A DNA stretch of 64,000 bases from Rhizopus arrhizus (taxonomy: Eukaryota; Mucoromycota; Mucoromycetes; Mucorales; Rhizopodaceae): contig JAKZZE010000001.1 in NCBI GenBank assembly GCA_024220505.1, forward strand, positions 2,852,001-2,916,000, read 5' to 3'. Position 1 is the first letter of the stretch. Every line of letters starts with the position of its first letter. A program made the translations under genes and the position numbers. Positions 47,551-56,868 of the stretch are shown in pieces. The notes under the pieces are model-generated. The model saw only the letters and a program-made list of their open reading frames with translations, was not told the origin of the DNA and did not search any database.

Positions 47551-47973
47551 TGTTTTGCCAAGTATTAAAATAAAAGACAAAAACTAAAAAGACAATAGTT
47601 GTGAAACTAAAGATTATATGTTGCTTTATTAATAAAAACATTTGAGGCTATTTATACTTTTTGGATGTCTGGATCTTTACCGCTATTTCAATTGATCGGT
47701 TAAAAGAATAATGTGGGAAGGATGGGAAGATAAAGGAAAGATAGTAGATAATCAATAGCCGCTGTCTTCTTGACGAATCAAGGGACAATGAAGTAGATAA
47801 ATTATTGATCTAACGATAATTATCGAATAAGATTGGATTAGACTGCCGTTGTTATAATCAGGTTCCGATATAGTCGTGGGAACGCGGGTAGAGACAACAG
47901 GGCAAAGTTGGCTATTGCGGAGATCTCTCGTTTATCCATGAATGTTCACTTTACTAGTTGTGTGGATACAACA
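47551..47973 (+). mobile_element. Solo LTR (423-bp family) inside G1
   Basis: It starts TGTTTTGCCAAG and ends GGATACAACA, with a 5-bp duplication TCCTT (47546-47550 and 47974-47978). It contains a TATTTATACTTT promoter-like box. It splits the G1 frame between integrase and chromodomain. Read by eye it is identical to the inverted copy at 55412-55834. Confidence 0.9.
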
Positions 47974-48600
47974 TCCTTAAATAAATTCTACCAAGTTGAA
48001 GCCATCTTAACACATAAAAAAGTTAAAGGAAAATATATTTATAAGTGTAGATGTAAATGTTATGATGAGAGTGAAAATACCTGGGAACCTGCATCTCACT
48101 TTGCAGATCTTAAATTCGTAACTGAATATTGGCAAAGAATTGGTCTTGTCCCTGAAGACATTAAACCAAAATATAAAATTCTTGATAAAAAAGAAAAGTC
48201 AAATAATACAAATAAGGAATCTAATCCTCAGTCAAGTAAACGTAAAATACCAACAGACTTAAAAGAAACCAGCTACTCTTCCACAAAAATTAATGAGAAG
48301 AATAAGAGCCAAGGTAGACCTAAAGGATCTAAACGGTATTTATCATACCTGGGAGGGGATTATGTTGTAGAACAGTAACTGATCGTAGTTGACATTCATA
48401 AATATAAGTCTTAATACAAGATCATAATTAAATAAAATAAAAATATAAGTTTATTTAAATAAGATCATACAATCAATTCCAATTAAACATGTTCTTTTAG
48501 AATATGTTTTGTATTAATGAGAGTTCTTTGATAAGAAGAAGTATCAACTAAAATAACAAGATCCAATCCAATATCAGGAATATTGCTAATCTTTCATATA

Positions 48601-48996
48601 TGTGATATTTAGGGTTTATAATATAAAAAAGCACTAAGTCAATCAACAAATATAAAAATAAGTGAGACTCAAAGTAGATTGTCCTTTATTCAAGTTAAAA
48701 ATATGAGGGTATTTATACTTTTCTATCCACGGCTAAATAATAGTATTCACAGTACATGATTATTGATTATTAATCGATATTAGACGATGCGTTAATTATA
48801 TGATTGGTATTGTTTAACATCTTTTATCAAGAAGTAATTATTAATCCTGATTCAGGAACTCGTTAGAATATTCTGGAGTGGATCGGGATATGATTTTATT
48901 TGACGTGGCATAATACAATGTCCGATATTCCTAATTTGGATGATCATTGTTCGTAGTAATTTACAGTATTACTTTATTATATGTGTAAATACCACA
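48601..48996 (-). repeat. G2 3' LTR
   Basis: 396 bp; on the element's strand it starts TGTGGTATTTACAC and ends AAATATCACA. It contains GTATAAATACC, a TATA-like box, and an AATAAAG signal shortly after. Confidence 0.93.
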
Positions 48997-49008
48997 TCCC
49001 TCCCTGCC
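48997..49008 (-). other. G2 polypurine tract
   Basis: GGCAGGGAGGGA on the element strand lies immediately before the 3' LTR, the normal place for plus-strand priming. Confidence 0.8.
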
Positions 49009-49028
49009 AGATTGGGACAATCGTTTAT

Positions 49029-50069
49029 TTATGTACGATTTCTTTTGCTTCGTCTTAAGTCGTTAATATCTGTGGCTTTTCTTTTAGTTTTATTATGGGT
49101 CTTGTCTATGTCTTTAGATAATTTATATTTATCATCCTGATTAACTTTGGTGTCTTTATCATAGAGTGATTTAAGTGATTCTGTAGCTTTATGTAAAATT
49201 CCCTTTTCATTATTGTGTTTATGTATTAAAGGCTTATTTTTTATGAGACCTCTCTTGAATTTATTTTGTGGATGTAATCCCATTCTTTTCATATAGTTCT
49301 CAATGGTAGAGGTATGAGTGATTTTATCAGGCGTAAGCCATGAGTCTTCATCCTTACTATACCCTTTCCAACGTACTTTGAACTCTCTGTTATTACCGCT
49401 GCCTCTGTGATCTACGATTCCTTCGATTTCATAAACCTCTTCATTGTCCTCATTTATATTATGCAGATCAATTGGTTTTAATTCGGAAGGAGTATAGTCT
49501 CGAGACATTAGTAATCCCATTTCGTCCTGGAGCACGTAGGATCCACCTCTGGTTTTACGAATCACTGTGTATGGGCCATCATATACAGGATTTAATGAAC
49601 CAGTCATAGTAGGAACTTTAGCCATGACATGACTTCCTTCTTTGAAGTCATCAACTATTGTGTTATGCTTTTCAAACTGCTTTTTCATGTTTTCAACATA
49701 CTTGTCAGTTTTATCTTTAATGGCTGGGAAGACTACTTGATTCATATGATCAATTCTTTCCAACAATTCTTCGTATGAGAGCGGTACGGCTTTCTTAGGA
49801 TCCTTTTTTCGGTAATCTTCGAATCCGTTCATTTTTCTCGCAAACATCAAAGAAAAAGGTGGAGTGTTGAGTCTTTTAGATACTTTGTTATTTATAAATA
49901 ACTGTACACTAGGTACATAAAAGTCCCAGTCTTGTCCTGTTCCTTGTACTGATTTAGCAATAGCAATCTTAGCAGTCTTAACCCATCTTTCCGCACTGCC
50001 ATTTGCTTGCGGATGATAAGGTGAGATAAGTCTGTGATCTATGCCTGTACTTTCAGTTAACAGTTTCAT
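49029..50069 (-). CDS. G2 integrase C-terminal half and chromodomain (second frame)
   Basis: A frame of 346 residues whose ATG overlaps the stop of the upstream frame (ATGA). It carries the catalytic-Glu region of integrase (SPYHPQANGSAERWVK), the C-terminal GPY/F-type domain (NPVYDGPYTVIRKTRGGSYV), and a chromodomain (YEIEGIVDHRGSGNNREFKV, then WKGYSKDEDSWL). It ends in a basic tail (DINDLRRSKRNRT). Chromodomains steer insertion to modified chromatin. Since integrase needs the Asp residues encoded in the other frame, this product alone would be inactive. Confidence 0.85.
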   Translation of the reverse strand: MKLLTESTGIDHRLISPYHPQANGSAERWVKTAKIAIAKSVQGTGQDWDFYVPSVQLFINNKVSKRLNTPPFSLMFARKMNGFEDYRKKDPKKAVPLSYEELLERIDHMNQVVFPAIKDKTDKYVENMKKQFEKHNTIVDDFKEGSHVMAKVPTMTGSLNPVYDGPYTVIRKTRGGSYVLQDEMGLLMSRDYTPSELKPIDLHNINEDNEEVYEIEGIVDHRGSGNNREFKVRWKGYSKDEDSWLTPDKITHTSTIENYMKRMGLHPQNKFKRGLIKNKPLIHKHNNEKGILHKATESLKSLYDKDTKVNQDDKYKLSKDIDKTHNKTKRKATDINDLRRSKRNRT

Positions 50070-53000
50070 TGTGACATTTTAAATTCGGTTCCGTTGTCTG
50101 ATTGTAAAATACGTGGGTAACCAAAGTCACTAAAAACTTGAACAAGAGTTCCAGCAATAGTTTTGGCTTTCTTATTTGGTAAACACCTTAGAATACAGAA
50201 TCGTGTGCATATGTCTAATAGCACTAATAAGTATTTATTGTCATTCGGAGTTGTGGGTAATTCAGCTAAATCCATTGACCAATGATCACCAGGTAGATAT
50301 GAGTATACTGGTCTTAGAGGATGATACCCTTTTCTGGTTATATTATGCTTTTGACAAGCAACACATGATTTAACAAGTTCGACTGCGTCGACTATCATGT
50401 TTTTCCAGTGCAATCCGTCATTATGTAATACTTTTACTATATTTTCAGCACCAAAGTGACCCATTAGGTGAGCCCTTAACATCAGTTGCTTCCTTTCATT
50501 TTCAGGAGGAGTCATATAGTCACACTGCTTATGTTGTGCAGGTTTTTTTACTGTGAATTTTTTACGATCATTTGATCTTATAGCTCTTATTGCTGTATGT
50601 ATAATGCCATTTTTAGCTCTAGTATCCTGTTCACTCCCCCTCAGCATTTGATCCGTAGGGAAAAGGCGAGATAAATGGTCAGGTAATATGTTATCCATAC
50701 CAGGAAGATGAATTACCTTAAATTGGTAATCGAGAATGGTATCAAACCAATTCATCATCATGGTATTTGCATATTTTTGTGTATGAAGATAAGTCAGAGC
50801 TTTATGATCCGTATAAAGTGTAAAAGGATTACCCCATAAAAATTTATGAAACTTTTTGAGTGCAAATACGATTGCTAAAAGTTCTCTCTTCGTGGTACTA
50901 TAATTTCTCTCGGACTTGGAAAGAGAACGTGCCATGAAACCAATATATTTTATCGTGGTCTTTTTCTTTCCTTTGTTCTTTAAAACATTATCGTTTTTAG
51001 CTACATCTGTAGAATCAACATTAGATGTCAACTCCACTTGTTCTTGATATAGCACAGCACCAATACCGTAATTTGAAGCATCAGTTGCAACAAAGAATGG
51101 CTGTTGGAGATCAGGTTGACTTAATACCACATTAGAAAGTAAAACTTTCTTTATTGCCTCAAAATGAGTTTGATGCAATGGTGTCCAATCCTTTTCAGTT
51201 ATTATTTTGCTGTTACGAAGATGATCTAAAGGAGCAGTTAACATGGCTGCTTTAGGAATGTGTTCGCGAAAATAGTTTACAACACCTAGGAATCGCTGAA
51301 CATCAGTGCCACATGTAGGTTTAGGCCATTCCTCTATATTTGTTAGCTTACGAGTGTCTAACGAAGATCCTTTAGCAGAAATACAAAAACCGAGTAAATA
51401 AACACAGTTTTGTGCAAAATGACATTTATCAACGTTGAGAACGAGATTCACCCTGGTAAGCGCTTCTATGGCAGCTTTTACATGTACAGCATGCTCTTCC
51501 ATATTTTTCGACATTATAACGATATCGTCAATGAAAGTTCGTACAAAGGGCATGTCTTTAAATATCTGCGTCATCACTCTTTGGAATACGTTTGATAGGA
51601 ATTTTATCCCAAAAGGAGCACCAACAAACATATACTGCTGACCGTTATATGTAAATGCGGTTTTAGGTTGGTCTTCATCATGAATTTTAAAACGATGAAA
51701 CGCAGCAGTTAAATCCAAAGTAGTGAAGATTGAGGATCCAGATAATTCATGAAAAATATCCGTTATGAGAGGTATAGGAAATTTATCATCTGGTAATAGA
51801 GCATTTATATGTCGAGGATCTAAACATGGTCTTTTTCCAGTTTTATTTCCATTTGCATCCTTTTTATCAGCTAAAGTTAATGGAGAATTCCAGGCTGTAT
51901 TTACAGGAGCTTTTGTGATGGTACCATTGTCCAACCATTTATTGATGGCTTCATCCAAGACAGGTTTCAATTTATACGCTATGGGATATTGCTTATGATT
52001 TACAATTTTTCCTTTTTCCGTGGGTAAGTGGATTATGGATTCAGGTACTGTGCAGAATGCATCTTTGGGTATGTTCATATTTTCAGTAAGTAAAGGCTGA
52101 ATTTTTTCTATGAACTGGGTTCGTTCATGCTCAGTGCCAGCAGGAGAGTTGTTGGGTTTAACAGTGTCATCAATTGAATCATCAAAGATGACTTCATTAT
52201 CATCCCAATTATGAGCGACTCCAGTGAGAGCAATACCCAAATGACTTAAGATATCAAGTCCAAGAATGACATCACTTTTGTCATCTTCGTTAAAATCCAT
52301 AATCTCAAATGAATGATGGAATGTTTTTCCATTATACTTTAATTCAAGTGGTTCAGTAATACCAATTCTTTTTACAACATTGTCTTTTCCAGCTAAATTA
52401 ATAAGACCAGTTTTATGATAGAATTTAACTTTATTTATTTCAATAAATTTTCTATTTATAACTGATATTTCTGCACCAGTGTCAATCAAACCAAGTGCTC
52501 TATTCGTCTGGATGATAATAGGAGTATATAAAGAAAAGGAATTGTGAGTCAACAAGTCATTTTTTTCTTGTTTTATTGCTCTTATGCACTTACCAAGTTG
52601 CATTTTATCCTCTAGTTCATCATCAGTACTAGATTTCTTGTTATTTGATTGTCTCTTGGCAAATTCATTCCATGCCTTAGTAGAGGGGTGATCAAATTTT
52701 TTAACTTCTTTTTTTCGTTTTTCTATCTTTCTTATTGTGCTTTTATTCTTTTGAGCAAAGAATTCCATGCACTTATGTCCCTTGAACCATGTATCTTTAC
52801 AATATAGACACTTTTTGGGATTGGAGGAGTCAGAAGAACTTGAAGAGGTGAAGTGACCATTAGAACTCTTTTGTTTCTTTATAAAGTCACCATTTGAGGA
52901 CTCAGAATGACCTCTTTTTGCAGCCTTGAAACCATGGCGTTCACTTTTAGAGCTCTTGTATGGGGCGGAAGCAACATGAGGTTGATGCTTGTGTACTTCC

Positions 53001-54031
53001 AGACCAGAAGCAAGTTTTTCCACTTCCCGAATTGAGTTTATGTCTTGCAGGAAAGTAGCACCATAGTTGGATGACAGTACCGTTCTTATATGAAGGTTTA
53101 AATCATCATGAAGAGAGTTGATGTATATACGTGCAAGCATGTTTGAATCCGTGCATTGGGCGGTTTGAGCAAGGCGGTTGAAGCGAGCAGTGAAGTCAGA
53201 CACCGTTTCATTGTTTCTTTGCTTGGATGAAAGTAGGCGTCCAAACATTTCAATTGCCTTAGCAGGGTTTTCAAAGTGCTTGCGTATTATGTCCTTGGCT
53301 TCTTCCCAAGAGTACGAAGGGCTGTGTGATTCGATTGTCTCTTGGTACCAATCTAAATTGGCTTCACCAATGGATAAAGCCATGTAGTCACGCCAGTGGA
53401 CCAAGATATTGACTTGATTGATCCTGAAAATGCGCTCAAATGTCTTGAAAAATATTTCTACTGTGTTGAAATATTTCCAGTCAGCAGGGTCAGAATCCTT
53501 CTTGTCCACCGAAAGATGAAGAATGGGAAGCTCAGAGCGGCTGATCTTGCTGTTATTGAAACTTGACCACTCGTCTTGTGACGCATGTTCCTTATTGAAA
53601 GCAGATCTAGAGTTCCCAGCGTGAGATAATATAGGCTTATGCATCCTATTTTTCTTGCATTCATTGTATAATTCAACTATGCCGTTATATCGGTATTTAG
53701 CCTGTTGAACTACCTCTCTTCCTTTGTTAATTTCCTCCATAGAAGCCTGAGGATTTGCATACATACGAGTGAGTTCCACTCGAACTCGTTCAAGAAGGTC
53801 ATATGCCATTCTTTTAGCATTTTTCATTTCCAATAAGTTGTCTTCAGAAGAAGAGGAATTGGCTCGGTTATCTTCATTTATAGATAACTCATTTAAAGAG
53901 CTAGTGTAATCTTCTGTTTCCTTTAAGACGGCATCAGCAGCTTGCTCAGGAGAGTTGATCAGTTCCATGGCGTAGTCAATGGGAGCAGAAGCATTGGGAG
54001 TAGCAGGAGTAGAGTTACCAGTAGCAGACAT
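50066..54031 (-). CDS. G2 gag-pol polyprotein, ends inside integrase
   Basis: A single frame of 1321 residues from the first ATG (MSATGNSTPATPNASAPIDY). Gag: capsid-like ARFNRLAQTAQCTDSNMLAR and a zinc knuckle CLYCKDTWFKGHKC (about residue 410). Protease: LIDTGAEISV (about 517). RT: DLTAAFHRFKIHDED and FIDDIV as the YxDD box (about 834). RNase H: VATDASNYGIGAVL (about 985). Integrase: HLMGHFG...CVACQKHN zinc module, HWSMDLAE and LQSDNGTEFK with two catalytic Asp. It ends a few codons later because an A-run is one base short for the downstream frame. Gag and pol share one frame, as in several chromoviruses. Confidence 0.92.
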   Translation of the reverse strand: MSATGNSTPATPNASAPIDYAMELINSPEQAADAVLKETEDYTSSLNELSINEDNRANSSSSEDNLLEMKNAKRMAYDLLERVRVELTRMYANPQASMEEINKGREVVQQAKYRYNGIVELYNECKKNRMHKPILSHAGNSRSAFNKEHASQDEWSSFNNSKISRSELPILHLSVDKKDSDPADWKYFNTVEIFFKTFERIFRINQVNILVHWRDYMALSIGEANLDWYQETIESHSPSYSWEEAKDIIRKHFENPAKAIEMFGRLLSSKQRNNETVSDFTARFNRLAQTAQCTDSNMLARIYINSLHDDLNLHIRTVLSSNYGATFLQDINSIREVEKLASGLEVHKHQPHVASAPYKSSKSERHGFKAAKRGHSESSNGDFIKKQKSSNGHFTSSSSSDSSNPKKCLYCKDTWFKGHKCMEFFAQKNKSTIRKIEKRKKEVKKFDHPSTKAWNEFAKRQSNNKKSSTDDELEDKMQLGKCIRAIKQEKNDLLTHNSFSLYTPIIIQTNRALGLIDTGAEISVINRKFIEINKVKFYHKTGLINLAGKDNVVKRIGITEPLELKYNGKTFHHSFEIMDFNEDDKSDVILGLDILSHLGIALTGVAHNWDDNEVIFDDSIDDTVKPNNSPAGTEHERTQFIEKIQPLLTENMNIPKDAFCTVPESIIHLPTEKGKIVNHKQYPIAYKLKPVLDEAINKWLDNGTITKAPVNTAWNSPLTLADKKDANGNKTGKRPCLDPRHINALLPDDKFPIPLITDIFHELSGSSIFTTLDLTAAFHRFKIHDEDQPKTAFTYNGQQYMFVGAPFGIKFLSNVFQRVMTQIFKDMPFVRTFIDDIVIMSKNMEEHAVHVKAAIEALTRVNLVLNVDKCHFAQNCVYLLGFCISAKGSSLDTRKLTNIEEWPKPTCGTDVQRFLGVVNYFREHIPKAAMLTAPLDHLRNSKIITEKDWTPLHQTHFEAIKKVLLSNVVLSQPDLQQPFFVATDASNYGIGAVLYQEQVELTSNVDSTDVAKNDNVLKNKGKKKTTIKYIGFMARSLSKSERNYSTTKRELLAIVFALKKFHKFLWGNPFTLYTDHKALTYLHTQKYANTMMMNWFDTILDYQFKVIHLPGMDNILPDHLSRLFPTDQMLRGSEQDTRAKNGIIHTAIRAIRSNDRKKFTVKKPAQHKQCDYMTPPENERKQLMLRAHLMGHFGAENIVKVLHNDGLHWKNMIVDAVELVKSCVACQKHNITRKGYHPLRPVYSYLPGDHWSMDLAELPTTPNDNKYLLVLLDICTRFCILRCLPNKKAKTIAGTLVQVFSDFGYPRILQSDNGTEFKMSQ

Positions 54032-54073
54032 CTTGATTTTAGAACAATAGCGTAGTGTATTCACTTAAAAAAA

Positions 54074-54469
54074 TGTGATATTTAGGGTTTATAATATAAA
54101 AAAGCACTAAGTCAATCAACAAATATAAAAATAAGTGAGACTCAAAGTAGATTGTCCTTTATTCAAGTTAAAAATATGAGGGTATTTATACTTTTCTATC
54201 CACGGCTAAATAATAGTATTCACAGTACATGATTATTGATTATTAATCGATATTAGACGATGCGTTAATTATATGATTGGTATTGTTTAACATCTTTTAT
54301 CAAGAAGTAATTATTAATCCTGATTCAGGAACTCGTTAGAATATTCTGGAGTGGATCGGGATATGATTTTATTTGACGTGGCATAATACAATGTCCGATA
54401 TTCCTAATTTGGATGATCATTGTTCGTAGTAATTTACAGTATTACTTTATTATATGTGTAAATACCACA
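54074..54469 (-). repeat. G2 5' LTR
   Basis: 396 bp, matching the other LTR base for base on my reading. Immediately inside it (element strand) comes a T7 run and then AAGTGAATACACTACGC, with no clear tRNA complement, so priming may be non-standard. Confidence 0.93.
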
Positions 54470-54807
54470 ATATATTTGAAATAACGCGTAAAATAACCTT
54501 ATTCAAATCAGTGAGGAATTCCCAGAATAAAAGATAATCTATGACAGACATACAAAAGAACAAATGAAAAGTTTTCATAATCCTAATTATAGATAACACT
54601 TGCTAAAGTACCTGAATATTAGAAGAACGCTTACAATAGAAGATATCAAGTCACTCACTCAATAAGATATAAATACCTGCCTTCAATTAGAATAATTTTT
54701 ACTTTAACTTAAAAACTGAAATAAAGATCAGTCTCAAAAAGTACTCCAAACTGTTTCTTGATCTTTGTTTTTACCTTTTTCTAAACAACTATTACCATTA
54801 TACAACA

Positions 54808-55411
54808 AAGTAGATCAAACTTATTTGTAATAAAGTAGCTTGATAAGAGTTTTAAGAATGTTTACAATGAAGATAATTGACTTCAAGGGACTTGTCTTGC
54901 TTGTGTTTTAAGAGTGTTATACCAAAAGATTCAGGGATAAAGATACTTGATTTATTGGATAAAATATATTTAAGATAAGTAAAGAGAAGTGAAGATAAGT
55001 AAAAATAAAACTTTGTCTATTTTATAGACAAAGGAAAATAAAGCTTCATTTTGATATAAGGTTTGATTTCAATATAAGGTTTGATTTCGATATAAGGTTT
55101 GATTTCGATATAAAGCTTGATTTTGATATAAAGTTTGATTTTGAGATAAAGTTCAAAAAAGAATAAGGTTCAAAATTAAAAAATCACAAACCGCAGCCAT
55201 TGCTGATGTTAATTTTGTAATCTTTGTTACAATATATATATGAATAATATTTTTTTTCTTTTTAGCTTTTCTTATTTTTTTAGCATTTCTTATTTTTGCG
55301 ACTACTACTATTTCTTTGACAATGGTTGTTAAAATAACTTAAATTATTTTAATAATCCATGCCGCAGTTGGTTTGCATTTCATCCAATGTAATTTTTCTT
55401 GTGATAGGTAT
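54808..55411. other. Intergenic repeat-derived sequence
   Basis: No gene. 54810-54990 resembles 55975-56150 (shared TTGATAAGAG and GAAGATAATTGACTTCAAG), so both are probably pieces of one repeat family. An 18-bp tandem array lies at 55053-55154. Confidence 0.5.
55053..55154. repeat. 18-bp tandem repeat, about 5.7 copies
   Basis: Units of GATATAAGGTTTGATTTC follow one another; the later units drift to GATATAAAGTTTGATTTT. No spacers are present, so this is not a CRISPR-type array. Confidence 0.85.
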
Positions 55412-55834
55412 TGTTGTATCCACACAACTAGTAAAGTGAACATTCATGGATAAACGAGAGATCTCCGCAATAGCCAACTTTGCCCTGTTGTCTCTACCCG
55501 CGTTCCCACGACTATATCGGAACCTGATTATAACAACGGCAGTCTAATCCAATCTTATTCGATAATTATCGTTAGATCAATAATTTATCTACTTCATTGT
55601 CCCTTGATTCGTCAAGAAGACAGCGGCTATTGATTATCTACTATCTTTCCTTTATCTTCCCATCCTTCCCACATTATTCTTTTAACCGATCAATTGAAAT
55701 AGCGGTAAAGATCCAGACATCCAAAAAGTATAAATAGCCTCAAATGTTTTTATTAATAAAGCAACATATAATCTTTAGTTTCACAACTATTGTCTTTTTA
55801 GTTTTTGTCTTTTATTTTAATACTTGGCAAAACA
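55412..55834 (-). mobile_element. Solo LTR (423-bp family), inverted relative to the first copy
   Basis: 423 bp with TGTTGTATCC...GGCAAAACA ends as read on the plus strand, flanked by GGTAT on both sides (55407-55411 and 55835-55839). Same sequence as the copy at 47551-47973 but a different duplication, so it is a separate insertion event. Confidence 0.9.
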
Positions 55835-56277
55835 GGTATTGTTTCGTTTAAATGGCCTTAAGAGTTTAGAGATAATTTGACTTTTCTTTGAAGTGTAAAA
55901 GAATTTGAGATCAAAAGCTTGTGTTTATGTTGATAAATTTGGTTTGCTTGTAGTAAGTGACCACCAGATCTTGTATTGTAGATCAAACAGTAAAAAGTAA
56001 TAAAGAGTTTTCTTGATAAGAGAATATAAAATTGATACGATGAAGATAATTTGACTTCAAAGGACTTGACTTGATGTATATGTAAGGGATCAGAAAGATT
56101 TTAAATGTAGATCCTTGAAGATATTCTTTTTATTTATGTTAAAGTAAAATATGTCAAAAGTAAGTAAAAAGTAAGTTATATCAAAAGTAAGTATATATCA
56201 AAAAGTAAGTGAGTCTTTCAAAACTGAAAGGATAAAGGGATATTTATAGGATTGTGATTTTTTTGTGTTTTTCTATT
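55835..56277. other. Repeat-derived non-coding sequence
   Basis: Contains GTGACCACCAGATCTT and AGATCAA motifs that recur in the 506-bp repeats to the right, suggesting an older related copy. Short GTAAGTA repeats lie at 56160-56210. No gene. Confidence 0.45.
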
Positions 56278-56783
56278 GTAACTTGTTAGTACTTGGGATT
56301 TGGATTGTGTTAAAGTGTTGTAGATTTGTTTAGTTTGAGGTTTGAAGCCTTGAATGACTTGAGTTTGATTACTTGAGTGAACGTTTAACAGTTCTTTTGA
56401 TATAGTAATTTGGTTTTAAGTAGTGACCACCAGATCTTTATAGATCAATAAGGTTAAGAGTAAGATTGTTTTATAAAAGAAAAAAAATAAAAGGGATCTT
56501 TCTTGATTCGTGATAATTCAGGTATCAGATCAGAAAGAATAAGTAAAAATAAAAAGAAAAGAAAAGGCAATTGTGACCCAATAAGAAAAGATTGCTTTTT
56601 AAGCGCAAGAAAATATGATTTATTGAATGTCTGTTATTTTGTTCAAAATATTCATCTTATTTATATAAAAATATGGGGTGTCTTTTGTCTCTTGTCCTGA
56701 ACTGTAAATTAAAGTTCATGTTCTTCATCCAAACTGTAATTGTACATGTTTGTATCGGGGACTAAATCATTGTTCGTGTTACA
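56278..56783 (+). repeat. 506-bp dispersed repeat, copy 1 (LTR-like)
   Basis: Runs from GTAACTTGTTAGTACTTGGG to GTTCGTGTTACA. The ends form a short inverted pair (TGTAAC/GTTACA). CTATT flanks both sides (56273-56277, 56784-56788). The two copies differ at about ten positions. A 65-codon frame inside is present in both copies but has no recognisable domain. Confidence 0.75.
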
Positions 56784-56868
56784 CTATTTTTGAACTTTTT
56801 TTTTTGTTTATCTTCAGGGAATGATGTCCCTCCTAGGACTGAGTCCCTTCTTCCGCAAAAGTTACACT

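Larger units (their letters stand above)
45625..48362 (+). mobile_element. G1: remnant of a Ty3-type element (integrase C-terminus and chromodomain)
   Basis: Three pieces remain, separated by later insertions. 45625-45801 carries the integrase C-terminal fold (NSYVMVTVNYK, APYEGPYKVKRITQGGSY). 47461-47550 continues it (VLEDEKGDLLPKNYPPSALK). 47979-48378 carries a chromodomain (FYQVEAILTHKKVKGKYIYK, CYDESENTWEPASHF) and a Lys/Ser-rich tail. A polypurine tract (GGGAGGGGATTA) ends at 48362, just before the 3' LTR. The frame lines up across both insertions. Everything upstream (gag, protease, RT, integrase core) is lost at the T2 junction. Confidence 0.85.
48601..54469 (-). mobile_element. G2: nearly complete Ty3-type (chromovirus-like) LTR retrotransposon
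   Basis: 5869 bp in all, with two 396-bp LTRs that I find identical on reading, a 5-bp target duplication ATATA (48596-48600 and 54470-54474), a polypurine tract and a coding region with the order gag, protease, RT, RNase H, integrase, chromodomain. The only defect found is one base-level frame change within integrase. Identical LTRs imply a very recent insertion. No obvious tRNA primer site follows the 5' LTR. Confidence 0.93.
48363..54807 (+). mobile_element. G1 3' LTR, interrupted by G2
   Basis: The LTR runs from TGTTGTAG at 48363 to 48600, then continues from 54470 to TACAACA at 54807; together about 570 bp. The inner break is filled by G2 with the duplicated ATATA. Its uninterrupted relative is at 36569-37139. 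The polypurine tract directly upstream confirms the left boundary. Confidence 0.85.

Noticed and set aside
50060..50090. Programmed -1 frameshift signal in G2
   Set aside because: The sequence around the A-run (A TTT AAA A) is not a canonical slippery heptamer and I see no strong downstream stem; a one-base indel is simpler.
55053..55154. Possible CRISPR array
   Set aside because: The 18-bp units are directly tandem without unique spacers, and the genome is eukaryotic.
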